NCBI RefSeq assembly: GCF_022430525.1
Contig: NZ_CP092519.1
Span: 1,428,454 to 1,492,453 of the forward strand
DNA length: 64,000 bases
Source of the DNA: Cetobacterium somerae
Lineage (GTDB): Bacteria > Fusobacteriota > Fusobacteriia > Fusobacteriales > Fusobacteriaceae
Direction of reading: 5' to 3'
The position numbers were made by a program, and so were the translations under genes. The first letter of the stretch is position 1; every line of letters starts with the position of its first letter. A model generated the notes under the pieces. It was not told where the DNA came from. It saw nothing but the letters and a program-made list of their open reading frames with translations, and did not search any database. Below, in pieces: positions 56,521 through 64,000 of the stretch.

Positions 56521-57422
56521 TATTTTTCCTTTCTATTTTTTAAAGCACTATCTATATCGAAAGTATAACCTCTGCCTAATACTTCATGAACATCTGAAAC
56601 AACAACAAAAGCCTCTTTATCAACCTCTGTTATAAGTTCTTTTAATAAAAATATTTCTCTATTTCTAAGAACTGTTGTTACAACATCTCTTCTATTTTTT
56701 GAATATAATGCTTCTGCTTGATAATAGTTTCCTGTTTTTCCTAAATCCTCAACAATTATTTTTCGCACTTTTTCAACTTCAGAAGTCACTATATAGGCCA
56801 TTTTTGCGTTACCTAAACCATTAATTAACTTATTTATAACTATTCCTGTTGCATATAAATTTATTAATGCATACAATGCTTTTTCTGCACCAAAAATATA
56901 TGCAGCTAGTAAAACTACTGTTGAATCTATTAGTATTAATGCTTGACCTATTGGAATTCTAAAAAATTTATTTAAAATTCCTGAAATTATGTCACTCCCA
57001 CCTGTTGTTCCACCATTTTTTATAACTGTTCCTAATCCAATTCCCATTAAAAGTCCTCCATATAGAGTTCCTAGAAAAATATTACTGGGATTAGTAAAAT
57101 CTATAATCTTATCTATTTCAGGTATAATCTTTTTTATTAATTCAACATTCAAAGATAAAAATGAAATTCCAGCTAAAGTTTTAGCTCCATAAGATTTTCC
57201 AAAAATTTTAACTCCTATTATAAATAGTGGTATATTTATAACAAATATTAATGTCCCTACAGGTATTCCTGTTATATAGTTTATTAAGATTGAAAGACCT
57301 GTTGCTCCACCTGGTGCCAAATTAGATGGGACTAAGAATGCATTTATAGCTATTGAAGCAATTAATGTCCCTATATAAATATAAATATACTCTCTCAAAA
57401 TCTTAAATTTATTTCTTTTCAA
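56520..57422 (-). CDS. YitT/DUF161-DUF2179 family membrane protein
   Basis: 300 residues with five or six membrane segments: NAFLVPSNLAPGGATGLSILI near the N-terminus is the family's first repeat signature, with a second GGLLMGIGLGTVIKNGGTTGGSDIISG. The C-terminal about 80 residues form the soluble DUF2179 domain. The transport substrate is unknown. It is between the tandem HPr kinase gene and nrnA. Confidence 0.88.
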   Translation of the reverse strand: MKRNKFKILREYIYIYIGTLIASIAINAFLVPSNLAPGGATGLSILINYITGIPVGTLIFVINIPLFIIGVKIFGKSYGAKTLAGISFLSLNVELIKKIIPEIDKIIDFTNPSNIFLGTLYGGLLMGIGLGTVIKNGGTTGGSDIISGILNKFFRIPIGQALILIDSTVVLLAAYIFGAEKALYALINLYATGIVINKLINGLGNAKMAYIVTSEVEKVRKIIVEDLGKTGNYYQAEALYSKNRRDVVTTVLRNREIFLLKELITEVDKEAFVVVSDVHEVLGRGYTFDIDSALKNRKEK

Positions 57423-57439
57423 TTTAAATCCCCCGATTC

Positions 57440-59362
57440 TTAATCATTATAATTTTTATTTTTTAATTCTTTCAAGTAAACTTCTTCTGAGTTATACCCC
57501 ATTCTCTTAGCCATAAGATTCATTACAGCTATCTCCACCATTGCAGCTGCATTTCTTCCAGAAGAGATATAAAGTTTTATTTTAGGAATTTCATTTCCTA
57601 ATAAGACCTCTGTTGACTCTTGATAATCCATAGCTGTTAAATAATCTTCACTTTTTAATTCTTGAAGCTCAATTATCATATCAAGTCTTTTGCTAATTCT
57701 TACTGCCCCAACACCGTATAATGCTTTAACATCTATAATTCCTAATCCACGTATCTCCATAAAATATGGTAACTTTGATGCTCTTCCTGTTATATCACCT
57801 ATCACACCTTTTTCAAATCTAACTGAATCATCTGCTATTAACCTATGCCCTCTATGAATAAGTTCTAAAGCAGTTTCACTTTTTCCAATTCCACTTTTTC
57901 CAGTTAACAAAACACCAAAACCATATAACTCTACAAAAACTCCATGAACTGATGTTGAAGGTGCAAAGTAATTTTCTAAATAAGCACTAAATGTAGCCAC
58001 AACATGACTTGGTCTATCTAATTTTGTTTCTAATAATATAATTTTCTTTTCAATAATTTTATTTAAAAAATAATCGGGAATATTTTTTACTCCAGAAATT
58101 ATAATAGCTGGAAAATCTTCATCTAAATATCTTTCTAAATTTTTTTCTTTATCTATTGTTGGTATACTATCTAAATATTTAAATTCAGTTTCTGTAAATA
58201 ATTGCAATCCTTTATATCCGTCCTCACCATACATATCGAAATAACCAGTAAGAGCTAAAGATGGTCTGTAAACTCCTGTTGTTGTTATGTACTTATTATC
58301 TAAAAACTCTTCTCCATTTAAAACATTTAAATTAAATCTAGATTTTATATATCTAACTGGCATACTTGTTTTATCATTCACAACTAAACCTCTCTTTTTA
58401 TTTTCTCTGTTTTCTTCAATTAACTTTTTAGATTCTTTCCAAAAATACTCTGCTGAATTTACTCCTGTTTTTTTCAATCGATAATTTATTGCTGCTGTTT
58501 CAATTATAATAGCTAAATTTCTCCCTTTTCTTACAGGTAATGTTACTTTCGGTATTTTAAATCCTAAGAATTCTTCATATACTTCATCTAATCCTAGCCT
58601 ATCATAAAATTTTCTCTCATCCCACTTTTCAAGTTCAATTAATAAAGTAATTTTTTTTCTTTTTCTTGTGCTTTTTATTCCAAAATGTGTCGTAACATCT
58701 ATATCATTACCATCTTTTCCAAAAAGATAGAAGTGACTATCACCATTTTCTTTATCTGCTGTATTAGATCCTAATATAAATCTATTAGCTATATTTTGAA
58801 CTTTTAATCTAGTATCTGTTATAAATTTATGTCCTCTTTCTAAAAGTTCAACTGTTGCACCAAGTCTAGCATCTTCATATCCTTTTAAAAGTATTCCAAC
58901 ACCATATATATCAAGTAGTATACAATTATCAATTATAATCTCTTCAGCTAATACTTTTTGTAAATAAAATTTAGCATTCCTTATAAACTCTATAGTTTTA
59001 TTATTTGATTTTAATACAGGTTTTTTATATCTCTTAGCTATTTCTACTATTTCATCCACTATATTATTTTCTACAGTTACGATTAATGCCGGAAAAGGAT
59101 AACTTAAATATTTTTCAAGAATCTCTTTTCTTTTTTGTTTTTCCACTCTTTCTAAATACCCAATCTCTTTTCTACCTAAAACATTTATATTACTTTGTAG
59201 CTCTTCTCCTTCTGAAAAAAAACCACTTAATTCATAACCAACTCTATAGACACTTTGAGTTTTTATTTCTTTTTCCATATTTACATCTAATAGTGGAATC
59301 AACCCCAAAACATTTGCTAAATCATTAACTTTTGGAAATATTCTTGCTCTAATTCTTTCCAT
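57440..59362 (-). CDS. hprK: Tandem-duplicated HPr kinase/phosphorylase (N-terminal copy degenerate)
   Basis: HPr kinase phosphorylates HPr at Ser46 in carbon catabolite control. At 640 residues this is twice the usual length of about 310. Residues about 325-640 form an intact enzyme: SVHG (His473), Walker A TGKSGIGKSE (487-496), IADDSVRF (Asp511-512) and MEIRGLGIIDV (Glu536, Arg538). Residues about 1-320 align as a second copy, but the P-loop is KGYEDARLGA (160-169), the Asp pair is TDT (182-184) and the EIRG motif is lost, while LPVRKGRNLAIIIETAAINY (275-294) is well kept. Its N-terminal half is probably a structural or regulatory pseudokinase. Confidence 0.9.
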   Translation of the reverse strand: MERIRARIFPKVNDLANVLGLIPLLDVNMEKEIKTQSVYRVGYELSGFFSEGEELQSNINVLGRKEIGYLERVEKQKRKEILEKYLSYPFPALIVTVENNIVDEIVEIAKRYKKPVLKSNNKTIEFIRNAKFYLQKVLAEEIIIDNCILLDIYGVGILLKGYEDARLGATVELLERGHKFITDTRLKVQNIANRFILGSNTADKENGDSHFYLFGKDGNDIDVTTHFGIKSTRKRKKITLLIELEKWDERKFYDRLGLDEVYEEFLGFKIPKVTLPVRKGRNLAIIIETAAINYRLKKTGVNSAEYFWKESKKLIEENRENKKRGLVVNDKTSMPVRYIKSRFNLNVLNGEEFLDNKYITTTGVYRPSLALTGYFDMYGEDGYKGLQLFTETEFKYLDSIPTIDKEKNLERYLDEDFPAIIISGVKNIPDYFLNKIIEKKIILLETKLDRPSHVVATFSAYLENYFAPSTSVHGVFVELYGFGVLLTGKSGIGKSETALELIHRGHRLIADDSVRFEKGVIGDITGRASKLPYFMEIRGLGIIDVKALYGVGAVRISKRLDMIIELQELKSEDYLTAMDYQESTEVLLGNEIPKIKLYISSGRNAAAMVEIAVMNLMAKRMGYNSEEVYLKELKNKNYND

Positions 59363-59373
59363 TCTAAGCTCCT

Positions 59374-59562
59374 CTAGTTATTTTTATAGAAATCTTTCTC
59401 TCTCTCTTTATATGTTCCATTGATTTTTTCTAAAAACATGTTTTTGTGTTGCTCTCTTTTTATGTATTCATTTCTTAAAATAATTATGTGCTCATATAAA
59501 AAATACCCAATCGCCATAACTACTACGAATGTAAAAATCTTAAAAAAAAATCTACCTCTCAT
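59374..59562 (-). CDS. Small membrane protein, DivIC/FtsB-like layout
   Basis: 62 residues: a short basic start (MRGRFFFK), one transmembrane helix (about 8-24), then a charged helix rich in Glu, Lys and Arg (about 28-60) that may form a coiled coil. This is the layout of septum-formation initiator proteins, but there is no conserved residue that proves it. The ATG overlaps the folC stop (TAATG), and hprK follows after 11 bases, which supports a real gene. Confidence 0.65.
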   Translation of the reverse strand: MRGRFFFKIFTFVVVMAIGYFLYEHIIILRNEYIKREQHKNMFLEKINGTYKEREKDFYKNN

Positions 59563-60797
59563 TATTTCAATACTTCCTCTTTAAATTTACTCAATAAATA
59601 AAATGACCCACAAAGTAAAATGATTTTTTTATTTTCTACTTTAGATAAATTAAATGCTTCAACGATATTCTCTCTATAATCCTTATTTTGTTTATTAGAT
59701 TTTTCAAATAACTCTAGAGCACTTTGGCCTCGAGGATTTTCAGATAATGATGTAAATATAATTTTACTTACATTTTCTTCTAAAATTTCTAATATTTTTT
59801 TAGAATCTTTATCCTTTAATATTGAAACTATTGCCACAATCTCATTTTTTTTAAATCCTTTTTTTAAAGTATCACAAAGTGTTTTCATACCATCTTCATT
59901 ATGAGCTCCATCTAGTACAATAACATTTTTATCAGTAGATATTATTTCAAATCTACACTGCCATTTTACATTTTCTATACCTTTTTGTATTACATCTGGC
60001 TTTATTCCTAACTCACTTAAGACTTCATAAGCACATAAAAAGTTTTTATATTGATAATCTCCAAATAATGAAAAATTATACAATGTATTATTTATTTCAA
60101 TAACCGTTTTATATTTTGTAAAATCTAAAAAATATTTAAAGTTTTTATATTTCTCAATTACATTTACATATATTTTAGTTTTTTCTTCGATTCCTTTTAG
60201 AAATTCTAAATCAGAACTTCCTACAATAACTTTAGAGTTTTTCTTTATTATTCCAGCTTTTTCACAAGCTATTTCATATATATTTTTTCCTAAAAAATCA
60301 GTATGATCTAGACTAACATTTGTAATTACACAAATATCTCCCTCAATAACATTAGTTGCATCAAATCGTCCACCCATACCAACTTCTATTACTGCATACT
60401 CTACTTTTTTATCAGAAAAATATTTAAACATCATCGCTGTGGTAACTTCAAAAAATGTTGGAGTTAATTTTAAATTTTCAACTATTGATTTTACATAGGC
60501 ATAATAATATGCTATATCTTTATCGCTTATTTCAATACCATTAATTGATATTCTTTCATTAAATTTTAAAATATGGGGGGATGTATATTTCCCAACTTTT
60601 TTTCCATCTTCTATTAATACCTGCTCTATTGTTGTCGATGTTGAGCCTTTTCCATTTGTTCCTGCTACATGAATAGTCTTATAATCTTTTTGAGGATTTC
60701 CCATAGCTTCGCAAATATCTTCAATATTTTTCAAACCTAGTTTTATTCCATGCAGTGAATAGGAATATAACTCGTTCAATAGTTTTTCAATATCCAT
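59562..60797 (-). CDS. folC: Folylpolyglutamate synthase / dihydrofolate synthase
   Basis: It adds glutamate to folates. The 411-residue Mur-ligase-type protein has P-loop VAGTNGKGSTSTTIEQ (about residues 44-59), SPHILKFNERISING, EVGMGGRFDATNV, SLDHTDFLG and VLDGAHNEDGM. SD AAGGGGG precedes ATG. It is downstream of mtnN and overlaps the small DivIC-like gene. Confidence 0.95.
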   Translation of the reverse strand: MDIEKLLNELYSYSLHGIKLGLKNIEDICEAMGNPQKDYKTIHVAGTNGKGSTSTTIEQVLIEDGKKVGKYTSPHILKFNERISINGIEISDKDIAYYYAYVKSIVENLKLTPTFFEVTTAMMFKYFSDKKVEYAVIEVGMGGRFDATNVIEGDICVITNVSLDHTDFLGKNIYEIACEKAGIIKKNSKVIVGSSDLEFLKGIEEKTKIYVNVIEKYKNFKYFLDFTKYKTVIEINNTLYNFSLFGDYQYKNFLCAYEVLSELGIKPDVIQKGIENVKWQCRFEIISTDKNVIVLDGAHNEDGMKTLCDTLKKGFKKNEIVAIVSILKDKDSKKILEILEENVSKIIFTSLSENPRGQSALELFEKSNKQNKDYRENIVEAFNLSKVENKKIILLCGSFYLLSKFKEEVLK

Positions 60798-60820
60798 ACA
60801 TTTCCCCCTTAATATACAAT

Positions 60821-61516
60821 TTATATTAGTTCTAACATTCCTTCTATTATTATTTTTGAATTTTGTGCTGCTAATTTCACAAATTCATCAAAATTCATAT
60901 TTGCATCGTGATTAGCTTTATCTGATATTGATCTTATTATTACAAAAGGTTTGTTTAAAACATAACATACATGAGCTACTGAAGCTCCTTCCATCTCTGT
61001 ACACTCACCTACAAATGTATCTCTTAACCATTTTATTTTATCGTTTGATGCTACAAATTCATCTCCACTTACAATTGTTCCTGTAAATACTCTTTCTTTT
61101 CCAAAATTCTTTTCAGCAACTTTTTTAGCTAATTCTATTAACTCTTTATCAGCTTTAAATTTAGAGTTCTCCATTCTAGGTATTACTCCATAATCATATC
61201 CAAATGCTGTACAGTTAAAATCATGCTCTATTAAATCTGTTGATACAACTATATCTCCAATATTTATATCTGGATTCAAGCCTCCAGCTACACCAGTAAA
61301 TAAAACTTTATCAACTTTAAACTCCTGTATTAATAGTGTTGAACATATTGCTGCATTTACTTTTCCTATTCCACACTCAACCAATACAATCTCTTTTCCT
61401 AATAAAGTTCCTCTATAAAACTTATATCCTCCTAGCTCCCTAGTTTCATTTAAAACCATAGCTTCTTTTAATTGAATTACCTCTTCATTCATTGCACCAA
61501 TTATCCCTAATAACAT
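60821..61516 (-). CDS. mtnN: 5'-Methylthioadenosine/S-adenosylhomocysteine nucleosidase
   Basis: It cleaves MTA and SAH to adenine and the thioribose sugar, for methionine salvage and removal of methylation product. The 231-residue length is standard. MLLGIIGAMNEEVIQLKE carries the catalytic Glu near residue 12, EFVASNDKIKWL and ECTEMEGASVAHVC contain substrate residues, and IRSISDKANHDA has the catalytic Asp (about residue 201). Confidence 0.95.
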   Translation of the reverse strand: MLLGIIGAMNEEVIQLKEAMVLNETRELGGYKFYRGTLLGKEIVLVECGIGKVNAAICSTLLIQEFKVDKVLFTGVAGGLNPDINIGDIVVSTDLIEHDFNCTAFGYDYGVIPRMENSKFKADKELIELAKKVAEKNFGKERVFTGTIVSGDEFVASNDKIKWLRDTFVGECTEMEGASVAHVCYVLNKPFVIIRSISDKANHDANMNFDEFVKLAAQNSKIIIEGMLELI

Positions 61517-61524
61517 TTTTCCTC

Positions 61525-62400
61525 CTAGCCTTTTATATTCTCATTTTTTATTTTTTTATAAAGTTTCCATCTATCATGAAACCACATCCATTGATTTGGA
61601 TGATTTTTTATTATATTTTCTATTATATTCATCATAAGTTGAGTATTAACTTTAACATCATTTTTAAATGAGTTTGTTCTAACTAACTCTAACTCTTTTG
61701 TAAAATATGTTGTGCAAGTGTTATTCTCATGCATTACATTATAACCTATAACTATTGGTAAATTATGTTTTAATGCTATATTTATAGCCCCTGTTGGTGA
61801 AACTGTCTCTTCTCCAAAAAAATTTACTGTTGCTCCTTTATCTCTGTGATCTGAAAATAATGCTATTATATTTTTCTCTTCTATCTGTTCCAATAATTCT
61901 CTAGATGTTTGCTTAGATTTTTTTAGTAATATTACATTTAATTTTCTTCTTGCTTCTGTTATAAAATTATCTATATATGGATTTCTTTGAGCTTTCGCTA
62001 CAGTTACACTTTTATATTTCTCACCAGCTTTTAAGGTAGCTTCCATATTTCCCATATGTATAAGAGCAACAACAATTCCATTCCCGTCTTCTTTTACAGA
62101 AGATACTCGATTAAAATCCTCTAACTCTACATTTGTTTTTAAATAATCCTCAAACCATAATGTTGAAATAAAGGCTTTTGCCATTATTTTATACGATTCT
62201 TTTGCTATTTTTTTTCTTTCTTTATATGTCTTATCTGGAAAAGCCAGCTTTAAATTTGCCAAAGCTATTAATCTTCTCTTTTTTATAAGATAATAACCTA
62301 GAATTCCTAACCTCTCAGCAAATTTAAACCTTGTTTTTTCTGGAAATAGAAGTAAAATATAACGAAAAATTTTAAATATTAAATACTGAATTTTATACAT
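61525..62400 (-). CDS. LpxL/HtrB-family lysophospholipid acyltransferase
   Basis: 291 residues, with an N-terminal membrane-association segment. HMGNME (about residues 113-118) is the HxxxxE catalytic motif; DHRDKGATVNFFGEETVSPTGA and PNQWMWFHDRWK further match secondary acyltransferases of lipid A assembly. The enzyme would add an acyl chain to the lipid A precursor at the inner membrane, which implies an LPS- or LOS-bearing outer membrane. mtnN follows 8 bases later. An extended -10 promoter lies upstream. Confidence 0.9.
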   Translation of the reverse strand: MYKIQYLIFKIFRYILLLFPEKTRFKFAERLGILGYYLIKKRRLIALANLKLAFPDKTYKERKKIAKESYKIMAKAFISTLWFEDYLKTNVELEDFNRVSSVKEDGNGIVVALIHMGNMEATLKAGEKYKSVTVAKAQRNPYIDNFITEARRKLNVILLKKSKQTSRELLEQIEEKNIIALFSDHRDKGATVNFFGEETVSPTGAINIALKHNLPIVIGYNVMHENNTCTTYFTKELELVRTNSFKNDVKVNTQLMMNIIENIIKNHPNQWMWFHDRWKLYKKIKNENIKG

Positions 62401-62436
62401 TTTTTTATCACCTATCTCTATTAATTTAACAAATTT

Positions 62437-62445
62437 ATTATATCA
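62437..62445 (-). promoter_or_regulatory. Extended -10 promoter of the LPLAT-mtnN-folC-hprK run
   Basis: On the - strand TGA immediately precedes TATAAT, giving a TGnTATAAT extended -10; no good -35 box was seen. Confidence 0.55.
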
Positions 62446-62475
62446 TAGAATAGAAAGTTATGCTATTTTTATAAG

Positions 62476-62500
62476 AAAGGGTGAGCTTTCGCTCACCCTT
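62476..62500 (-). terminator. Terminator after the L,D-transpeptidase gene
   Basis: GGGTGAGC and GCTCACCC form a strong stem with a 4-base loop; the following tract (TTTCTTATAAA on the - strand) is only partly T-rich. Confidence 0.65.
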
Positions 62501-62502
62501 CA

Positions 62503-63687
62503 TTAAAATACTATAACCATTACATTCTCATCCGGTCTTTGTTCATTAGATTTTCTATTAACTTTTCCATTTGTTACCCAATCAAAAAGAAATTTAATGT
62601 GTGATTCCATATTTCTAATACATTTTCTAGTTCCCTCAACGGTTCCTAATGTTCCATCTTTTTCTCTTAAGAAAAAGTCTCTATTTATATTTTCTTCAAA
62701 ATTAATTGGTGTTCCATGAATATATCCTCCACCTGAAAAACGTATTGCATATTTTGCCATTCCAGCTGCATTATTATATTCATCTCTATAACCCATCTCA
62801 TATTTCAAGGCAGGAACTATAAAGTATCCTTTAGGAGTATCAAATCCTAAAGTACTTTCCATACCTGTTTTGTTTAATGTATAAGAGATTAACTCCCACT
62901 GACCTTCAGAATTTTTTTGAAAAATACCTTGATTTTCATTTTCTAAGTCAATTACAATAGCTTTTCTAAAGTTTGCATTTACTGCTGGATATCTTGTTAT
63001 AACATTTTTACTTACTTTTAATGGCTTTTCAGCTATTGAAAGTGCATTTACATATACATCATTTCCACTTGTAGATTCTATTGACATCAATGATCTATCA
63101 GGTATAAATATTGTTTCTCCATTATAACTTGCTCTAGCATTTTGATCTGCTGAAACTCCATATTTATCCTTAACTCTACTCATATTTTGATTACTAGGAT
63201 TTGGAACATACGTATTTATTGATACCAGTTCTTTTCCTTTTGCTGATTCTGATTGTAAAAATTGTGATAACTTATGTAATCTATTGTTCATCTCTTCGAA
63301 TTTAAATCTTCTTAATGTAACTAACATTGCTGAAATATATCCCTGAACTCTATTTCCATTTTTATCTTTTAACTCTACTTTATACCACTCATTTCCACTC
63401 GATTCAACTTTTTCTAAAACTTTTAATTTTGTATTAAATGGAAATCTTACAATCTCTTTAGAATATATTGATGAATCTTGTCTAATTGGTGCATCTACAC
63501 TTTTTATAAAAACATAGTTTAAATATTCTGGCTCAGCCTCATTATTCATTATATTTACGTGAACACTCATTGGTATTACATTTTCGTACTTCTCTTTTAA
63601 CGTTTTAGTAACAGCATGAAGTGGTTTTGATAAAAAAGTAAGTCCTAAAATCATAATCCCTAAAGAGATTAATTTGCTTTTTTTCAT
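62503..63687 (-). CDS. L,D-transpeptidase (YkuD) with SH3b domain, exported
   Basis: 394 residues. A signal peptide ends near KPLHA (about residue 25). Residues about 60-128 resemble an SH3b domain (PIRQDSSIYSKEIVRFPF, WYKVELKD, GYISAMLV). The YkuD catalytic part lies in the last about 170 residues, with IHGTPINFE carrying the conserved His and the nucleophile Cys in GTRKCIRN, a variant of the usual S-x-GC-x-R motif. Such enzymes crosslink peptidoglycan or attach proteins to it. Ordinary SD, and its transcription may come from the upstream gat gene 10 bases away. Confidence 0.85.
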   Translation of the reverse strand: MKKSKLISLGIMILGLTFLSKPLHAVTKTLKEKYENVIPMSVHVNIMNNEAEPEYLNYVFIKSVDAPIRQDSSIYSKEIVRFPFNTKLKVLEKVESSGNEWYKVELKDKNGNRVQGYISAMLVTLRRFKFEEMNNRLHKLSQFLQSESAKGKELVSINTYVPNPSNQNMSRVKDKYGVSADQNARASYNGETIFIPDRSLMSIESTSGNDVYVNALSIAEKPLKVSKNVITRYPAVNANFRKAIVIDLENENQGIFQKNSEGQWELISYTLNKTGMESTLGFDTPKGYFIVPALKYEMGYRDEYNNAAGMAKYAIRFSGGGYIHGTPINFEENINRDFFLREKDGTLGTVEGTRKCIRNMESHIKFLFDWVTNGKVNRKSNEQRPDENVMVIVF

Positions 63688-63697
63688 TATAACCCAC

Positions 63698-64000
63698 CTA
63701 TTTTAATTTCGATTCCATTAGTTCTGTAACTATCTTTGGATTTGCCTTACCTTTTGATAATTTCATAACTTGTCCAATTAATCCTTTTAAAACTCTTGGC
63801 TTTCTACCTTCATCAGAGTTTTTAAAGTCTTCTACCATCTTAGGATTTTCAGCTAACACTTGATCTACTATTCCTTCAATCTCTCCTAAGTCAACAACCT
63901 GTATCATCCCTTCTTCCTTTACTATAATTTCTGGATCTCTAGCATCATTTAATTTTATAGTAAATAACTCTTTCGCTATTTTAGAAGAGATAACTTCTTT
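63698..64000 (-). CDS. gatB: Aspartyl/glutamyl-tRNA amidotransferase subunit B (C-terminal part)
   Basis: The 5' part lies outside the window; 100 codons remain. The C-terminal GatB/YqeY-type domain is recognisable from ISSKIAKELF, DPEIIVKEEGMIQV, a NPKMVEDFKN-like helix and the terminal VLKGLIGQVMKLSKGKANPK, which contacts tRNA. GatCAB amidates mischarged Glu-tRNA-Gln or Asp-tRNA-Asn. The frame is open to the window edge. Confidence 0.92.
   Translation of the reverse strand, partial: KEVISSKIAKELFTIKLNDARDPEIIVKEEGMIQVVDLGEIEGIVDQVLAENPKMVEDFKNSDEGRKPRVLKGLIGQVMKLSKGKANPKIVTELMESKLK

Overview
The window is AT-rich, gene-dense chromosomal DNA from what looks like a member of the Fusobacteriota (Fusobacterium/Cetobacterium type). 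The reasons are very low GC, Gram-negative features (an LpxL-family acyltransferase, a 67K-type SppA, a lipoprotein) mixed with genes familiar from Firmicutes (sepF next to yggS, HPr kinase, a PyrK/PyrD-1B pair, RapZ, YitT), and anaerobe-type genes such as a GrdX-like protein. No phage, transposon, CRISPR array or obvious island was seen. The assignment is inferred from gene content and was not tested by a search.

Layout. 1-20.7 kb is mostly on the + strand: thiamine pyrophosphokinase, a uracil permease, PepF and SppA peptidases, YbaB, a DUF374 acyltransferase, MetG, GalU, a lone GroEL, a phosphohexomutase, HemW, YggS-SepF, a PP-loop thiolation-type enzyme, a PTS IIA-CBS fusion, a MerR regulator with its YqhD target, and a GltD-like oxidoreductase. 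20.7-31.9 kb is on the - strand: an aminotransferase, the complete pyrBKDFCE operon, a cysteine desulfurase, a Na/Pi cotransporter and a DAACS symporter. 32-34.3 kb (+) has a long HflX and four tRNAs. 34.4-41.8 kb (-) has a P-type ATPase behind a Mn2+-type (yybP-ykoY) riboswitch, and carAB. 41.9-55.1 kb (+) has a GrdX-like gene, rapZ-uvrC, a lipoprotein and RsbU-like phosphatase, a nucleoside-type ABC transporter, a YqhQ-like protein, clpB and an isolated 5S rRNA gene. 55.2-64 kb (-) has a minimal second SepF, nrnA, yitT, a tandem-duplicated HPr kinase, folC, mtnN, an LpxL-like acyltransferase, an L,D-transpeptidase and the 3' end of gatB.

How it works together. All six steps of de novo UMP synthesis are present in two transcription units, plus the uracil salvage permease. 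Both pyr units, pyrB and carA, begin with the same device: a good promoter, a short translated leader gene rich in Lys and then in U-rich codons, and an intrinsic terminator whose hairpin lies inside or at the end of the leader reading frame. This is the architecture of the enterobacterial pyrBI (PyrL) attenuator, in which UTP-dependent pausing couples ribosome and polymerase. PyrB itself carries a C-terminal four-cysteine tail that matches the zinc domain of PyrI without PyrI's nucleotide-binding domain. These two observations together are the most notable feature of the window.

Other points worth attention are the riboswitch-controlled single-site P2-type ATPase, a 640-residue HPr kinase made of a degenerate and an intact copy, a JAMM-like motif in the N-terminal extension of HflX, a possible dual start giving exported and cytosolic PepF, a GroEL without the GGM tail or adjacent groES, and a 19-bp-spacer MerR promoter ahead of yqhD.
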